Below, in pieces: positions 60,620 to 64,000 of a stretch of DNA of 64,000 bases. The stretch is taken from contig CM049310.1 of NCBI GenBank assembly GCA_026874595.1, forward strand, positions 53,573,058 through 53,637,057. The letters are read 5' to 3'. The position numbers were made by a program, and so were the translations under genes. The notes beneath the pieces are model-generated. The model saw only the letters and a list, made by a program, of their open reading frames with translations. It made no database searches and was not told the origin of the DNA. The first letter of the stretch is position 1; the number at the start of each line of letters is the position of its first letter. The DNA is from Sipunculus nudus (lineage: Eukaryota; Annelida; Sipuncula; Golfingiida; Sipunculidae).

Positions 60620-61600
60620 GTACCTTGCAATATAAGCTGACCGTACGATCATCCGCAATTTATAGTAGAAATAATAAAAATGAAGTCATCGATCATTCGT
60701 AGCATACACCCACACCAACAATCAGACAATATGCCAGAGCTTTTGCAGCGCTGTGTATAATCTGTCAGCCGCATTTGTGTGGTGTCAGCCTTCTGTGGAG
60801 AAAACTTGGCAAGCGTAAAATCGAATATTTTGAGAAGTTTAGAAGTATTAGGCGTAAAGTCTGGCATTCACGACCCGATTGAAGAGGACAAAAACTATTT
60901 TGTAGCAACGTGTATTTGTGGAAAACAGTAGGCGTCAGCTTTTAGTTACTGGTAGTAAAATTATCGTGTCAAATTGAGTCGCGTTGAAGTGTCGCAAAGC
61001 CAGAAGCCAATCACAACTGCGCTTGTGACCACATAATTACATTGGTCATGTGATCTTTTGGTAAACACCAATATAAAGTCAATATTGTCGAGAAAGAACA
61101 TAATGTACTCTATTTGCGTCATAGCAGGAACATAGTTTGCTAGTGTTCCAATTGCAGTGGCTGTATAATATCAATATGCTATTTGATCGTGAATTCATGA
61201 TATCAGGTGTATATCACAGTATATCAAATGACTTGGTTAAAACTTGATTAATGCAAAATAGAAAGTTTCAGCTTGGCGATTGGAAAAGTGGAACTGGTGA
61301 GTGTATTCTTGTGATAAACATGACTATTCGAGAGATGAAGTTTGTGACATAATATTATATTTATATGGTATACTCGGAAAATATTTTGCATTCATGATCC
61401 TATTTTGTCTTCAGTATTACTAAAATTGAATTTTCCACCTCTGCCGTCGAACCAGTTCGGTGGAATCTGGTAATTCTGTTATATTGAAACCATGCAGTTG
61501 ACGTCTGTAGGTTCAAGAACTGAGGAAAACTGTAGAAAACAGGTTACGTCGCAACTACGTTCTAACGTGGCGGTTATACACTACAGTCGTCCCAGATATC
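60620..61600. other. Unannotated DNA, no gene seen
   Basis: No exon or repeat copy was recognised. A 72-codon minus-strand open frame at 60649-60867 lacks supporting signals. Confidence 0.35.
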
Positions 61601-61611
61601 TTTGCCTGTAA

Positions 61612-61740
61612 CCCGCTCTCGTTGGTCCGATTCTTGGTCCTGTGCCAGAAACGGTGCTGTCAGATCAATGAGAGCGGGTGTCGCATGTTTAAAATTTTGA
61701 GCTGGATGCACAATGCCATACCATGCTCTCATTGGTCTGA
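61612..61740. repeat. Three copies of a CTCATTGGTCTGA motif
   Basis: CCCGCTCTCGTTGGTCCGA at 61612-61630 and CATGCTCTCATTGGTCTGA at 61722-61740 are direct copies. CAGATCAATGAGAGCGGG at 61661-61678 is an inverted copy between them. The motif contains an inverted CCAAT core (ATTGG) in one copy. Overlapping open frames of about 100 codons on both strands cross the region; neither is recognised. Confidence 0.5.
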
Positions 61741-61949
61741 TTACATTTCGTTGCTCAATGCGCACCCTGGTGATCAGACCCAGAGAACCTTGCCACACAA
61801 AGTCTCGGTTACACGAGAAGACATGAGACGCCTGCAGCGTATTAGGGTGAGGAGAGTCCGTCGCAATGTGTATGCCGGACATACGTGTGCAGAAAGGCTG
61901 TTGAAATTATACAAATGCTTCATGGCATCCATAAAAAATTAAATATACA

Positions 61950-63425
61950 ATCCTGGCTCACTGAAAATATGAGAGAATAGATAGAATAGTGCGGCATGTA
62001 GTGTCCTTACTCACACAAGCCACAAGAACATGTGTATATAATAAGCAATACATATTATCAGCAAACAAATATGAAAAAAAGGATTTCAAATATTGCAATT
62101 AGCGAAATTTAAGTAAAAATGCGAATATTTCTTCATAAGTTTGTTTCTGTTTGCACACTGAATGGCTGTGCTTTATCTTAAAGTGTGATTATAACTTATA
62201 TGAACAGAAAGAAGTGGGAAAGATTATTTTGATTTACAGAAACTAAATCAAGTGGCGCCACATGCAGGTTACATTGAAATTCTGGTCACGTGGTCAATAT
62301 GCCCGTGTATCTAGTGCTCACAGCCGCTGCTATTCCGGCAATATTTAACAGCAAGCATAATAGTATTTGTGTAAACACTTGAAATAATCAAAATTTGTGA
62401 TTAGCAAAATTTCAAATTCTGTTAAAACAGCATTTTTCACCAGTAAGGGATTAAGTGGATTTCCGTCCACAATAATGTTCATTCTCTATTAGCAGAATAT
62501 CAATACATGTATACATGAGGGTTCCAAAGCTAACCTGTGACAACGTTTCACTTGACAATACCAAAAAGAAAGAATTATTCTATTTAATAGACGACATTCC
62601 TTGTTGCATTGACTGAATAAAATTGTATAAGGAACGAATCCTTCAGGCATGAATCTCCTGCCATTTTGAAATATATAACGGATGTTATAAATGTCGTGTT
62701 AAGATTTTAAAATGTGTTTTTCATTAACATTTCCTAGATACTTTCATCAGTTAAGTTTTCAAAGTGCTAGAACCGGAACTCTCTATAGGTAGGACTAAAA
62801 ATAATGTAACATTCGTGTTCATACTGCACCAGCAAAAAAAAGTATTCATTACGATATTCGATAAAGTATTCGACCCACTTCCCTTCATACGACCATGTCG
62901 CTGATATGTATTTATACTAAGTATGCATTGTGGAAACGATACACGACACGCATACTTTAAATGCGTGTTCAGACTATGTTTATGCGAATACCGTATAAGT
63001 GGATTCGAAATAGAAATAACCATCCGATATGGTTTCACAGATGCAGATTTAAACGCGAATAGACAAGGGTTTGGTATGAAGAGAACGTGGATTTGGAAGC
63101 AGCTTAACGTTCTTCCATACCATTTTCATTGAATACGGGTGTCATGTGGATACGGCTGATAATTTCGCCAAAACTTGCACAGAAATACTACGCCTTGGCA
63201 CAGAAATAATACAGGAGCAATATTCATAACATTTGTTTACACATTTATGTTCAGGTTCAGAAGACGATATCAGAAGGGCATACAGGAGAGAGGGTGTAAG
63301 GGCTTGACTGCATCATACCCCCATTTTTGCGGCGAGAATACATTTGCAAGTCATTTTTATTATTACAACGCTTAATTTTAGAATCTTAAAATGCTATACA
63401 CGCTGAACTGAATTCAATGAACCTT
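61950..63425. other. Unannotated DNA, no gene seen
   Basis: Open frames at 62751-63038 (minus) and 62923-63132 (plus) overlap and look like chance. No repeat was recognised. Confidence 0.35.
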
Positions 63426-63429
63426 GAAC

Positions 63430-64000
63430 AATGGGTTAAATAACTCCCAGATTCCTTAGAAATAGATTACTTTGACCTTATTATGGCTTTCAAAGAAGAT
63501 TTTACCGGGAATTCCCTAGATGATAAGTTAGAAGTTTCTTCGTCCAACTGGGCAAATAAGTGCCTTCTTAACAGTGTGCTAAAATCATGTTCTTTCACAA
63601 AGTTTGCAGACTATAGGTCACATTGACATTATTTCAGGTTTCAAAGAAAATTACAATGCAACCTCCCTGGATCTCAATCAAATTAGATGTTTCTAGGTCC
63701 AACTGAATCAATCATGCAAATCTGTCCTGAAGGGTGCTCAAATTATGTTCTTTCACATATCTTGCAGAATATAGGTTACTGTGACCCAATTTGAGGATTC
63801 CAGGGAGATTATTCAAGGATCTCATTGGATGTACACTTAGAAGATTTTAGATTCAACAGTAACGATTTGTGCCCTGTCTGAATGTATGGGACGGTTTTGG
63901 GCCACTAGCTCGTTGAATATAGGTCACCATGTCCTAATTTCAGGTTTCTATTGAGATTTGCTGAAGACCCCTATGGGTATTCAGTTAAATGTTTCTAGAT
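63430..64000 (+). mobile_element. Element family H copy 3, cut by window end
   Basis: The ATAGGTCACCATG.CCTAATT, CAGGTTTC, GGGAGATT, TTAGA.GTTTCTAG and GTGCCCTGTCTGA blocks repeat about every 170-180 bp, as in the interior of 52966-54808. The left end of the family was not found upstream. The array continues to the last base of the window. Confidence 0.55.

Noticed and set aside
61574-61942. Open frames over 100 codons on both strands, considered as transposase remains
   Set aside because: No catalytic motif or helix-turn-helix is recognisable, and neither strand is favoured.

Overview
The window looks like gene-poor, repeat-rich nuclear DNA of an animal. It is AT-rich and has spliceosomal-type donor and acceptor sites, many (TA)n, (GA)n and (CT)n microsatellites, long poly-G/poly-C runs and nested families of mobile elements. 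No bacterial operon, Shine-Dalgarno site or prophage is visible. Several repeat ends, especially the 'CCCATGGG..CACATCGCTCAGCTGA' left end paired with a 'TCAGCTGAGCTAAAAA' right end, resemble repeats I associate with marine molluscs, particularly bivalves. That assignment is inference without a database search.

Genes. The only long coding sequence I trust is on the plus strand at 58360-59242. It looks like a last exon encoding about 293 residues of a beta-propeller-like protein that I do not recognise, with a splice acceptor in front and AATAAA behind. Weaker plus-strand exon candidates are: a CpG-rich promoter-like stretch and first exon at 35582-35799; internal exons at 46973, 48660 and 49930/49987; an acceptor-preceded open frame at 56006-56309; and a possible diverged thrombospondin-type fragment at 22626-22740. 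Some of these join in compatible reading phase and could be parts of one or more long-intron genes from about 35.7 kb to 59.4 kb. Only transcript data can decide.

Repeats, left to right. 0.9-3.35 kb: an LTR-like element split by a 1.6-kb non-autonomous element; a related intact LTR copy lies inverted at 28.4-29.2 kb. 6.18-6.47 kb: a Harbinger-type MITE with TTA target duplications. 6.69-7.39 and 8.15-8.85 kb: two copies of a ~705-bp TIR element, each with its own exact 9-bp target-site duplication (TSD). 9.3, 23.5 and 60.4 kb: three copies of a second LTR-like family. 17.7 kb: a long near-perfect hairpin. 24.4-25.5 kb: an array with a 324-bp period. 29.9-31.6 kb: an hAT-like TIR element containing a 34-base G run and a fresh 581-bp tandem duplication. 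33.9-34.3 kb: a 154-bp tandem repeat. 35.6 and 41.2 kb: two inverted, inward-facing promoter-like cassettes. 41.3 and 43.5 kb: GC-rich palindrome MITEs, the second flanked by clustered subterminal motifs. 50.8-51.6 kb: a pogo/Tigger-like TIR element. 52.3-52.9 kb: a 144-bp satellite that stays open for 48-residue repeats. 53.0-54.8 and 63.4-64.0 kb: copies of the same family as the 1.6-kb insert, carrying ~180-bp tandem repeats. 59.6-59.9 kb: a 38-bp minisatellite.

How it fits together. Most of the sequence is best read as intron or intergenic DNA built by successive insertions. The elements give a relative order in places: the 1.6-kb element is younger than the LTR it splits, and the 581-bp duplication is younger than the element around it. 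All repeat calls come from alignment by eye within this window.
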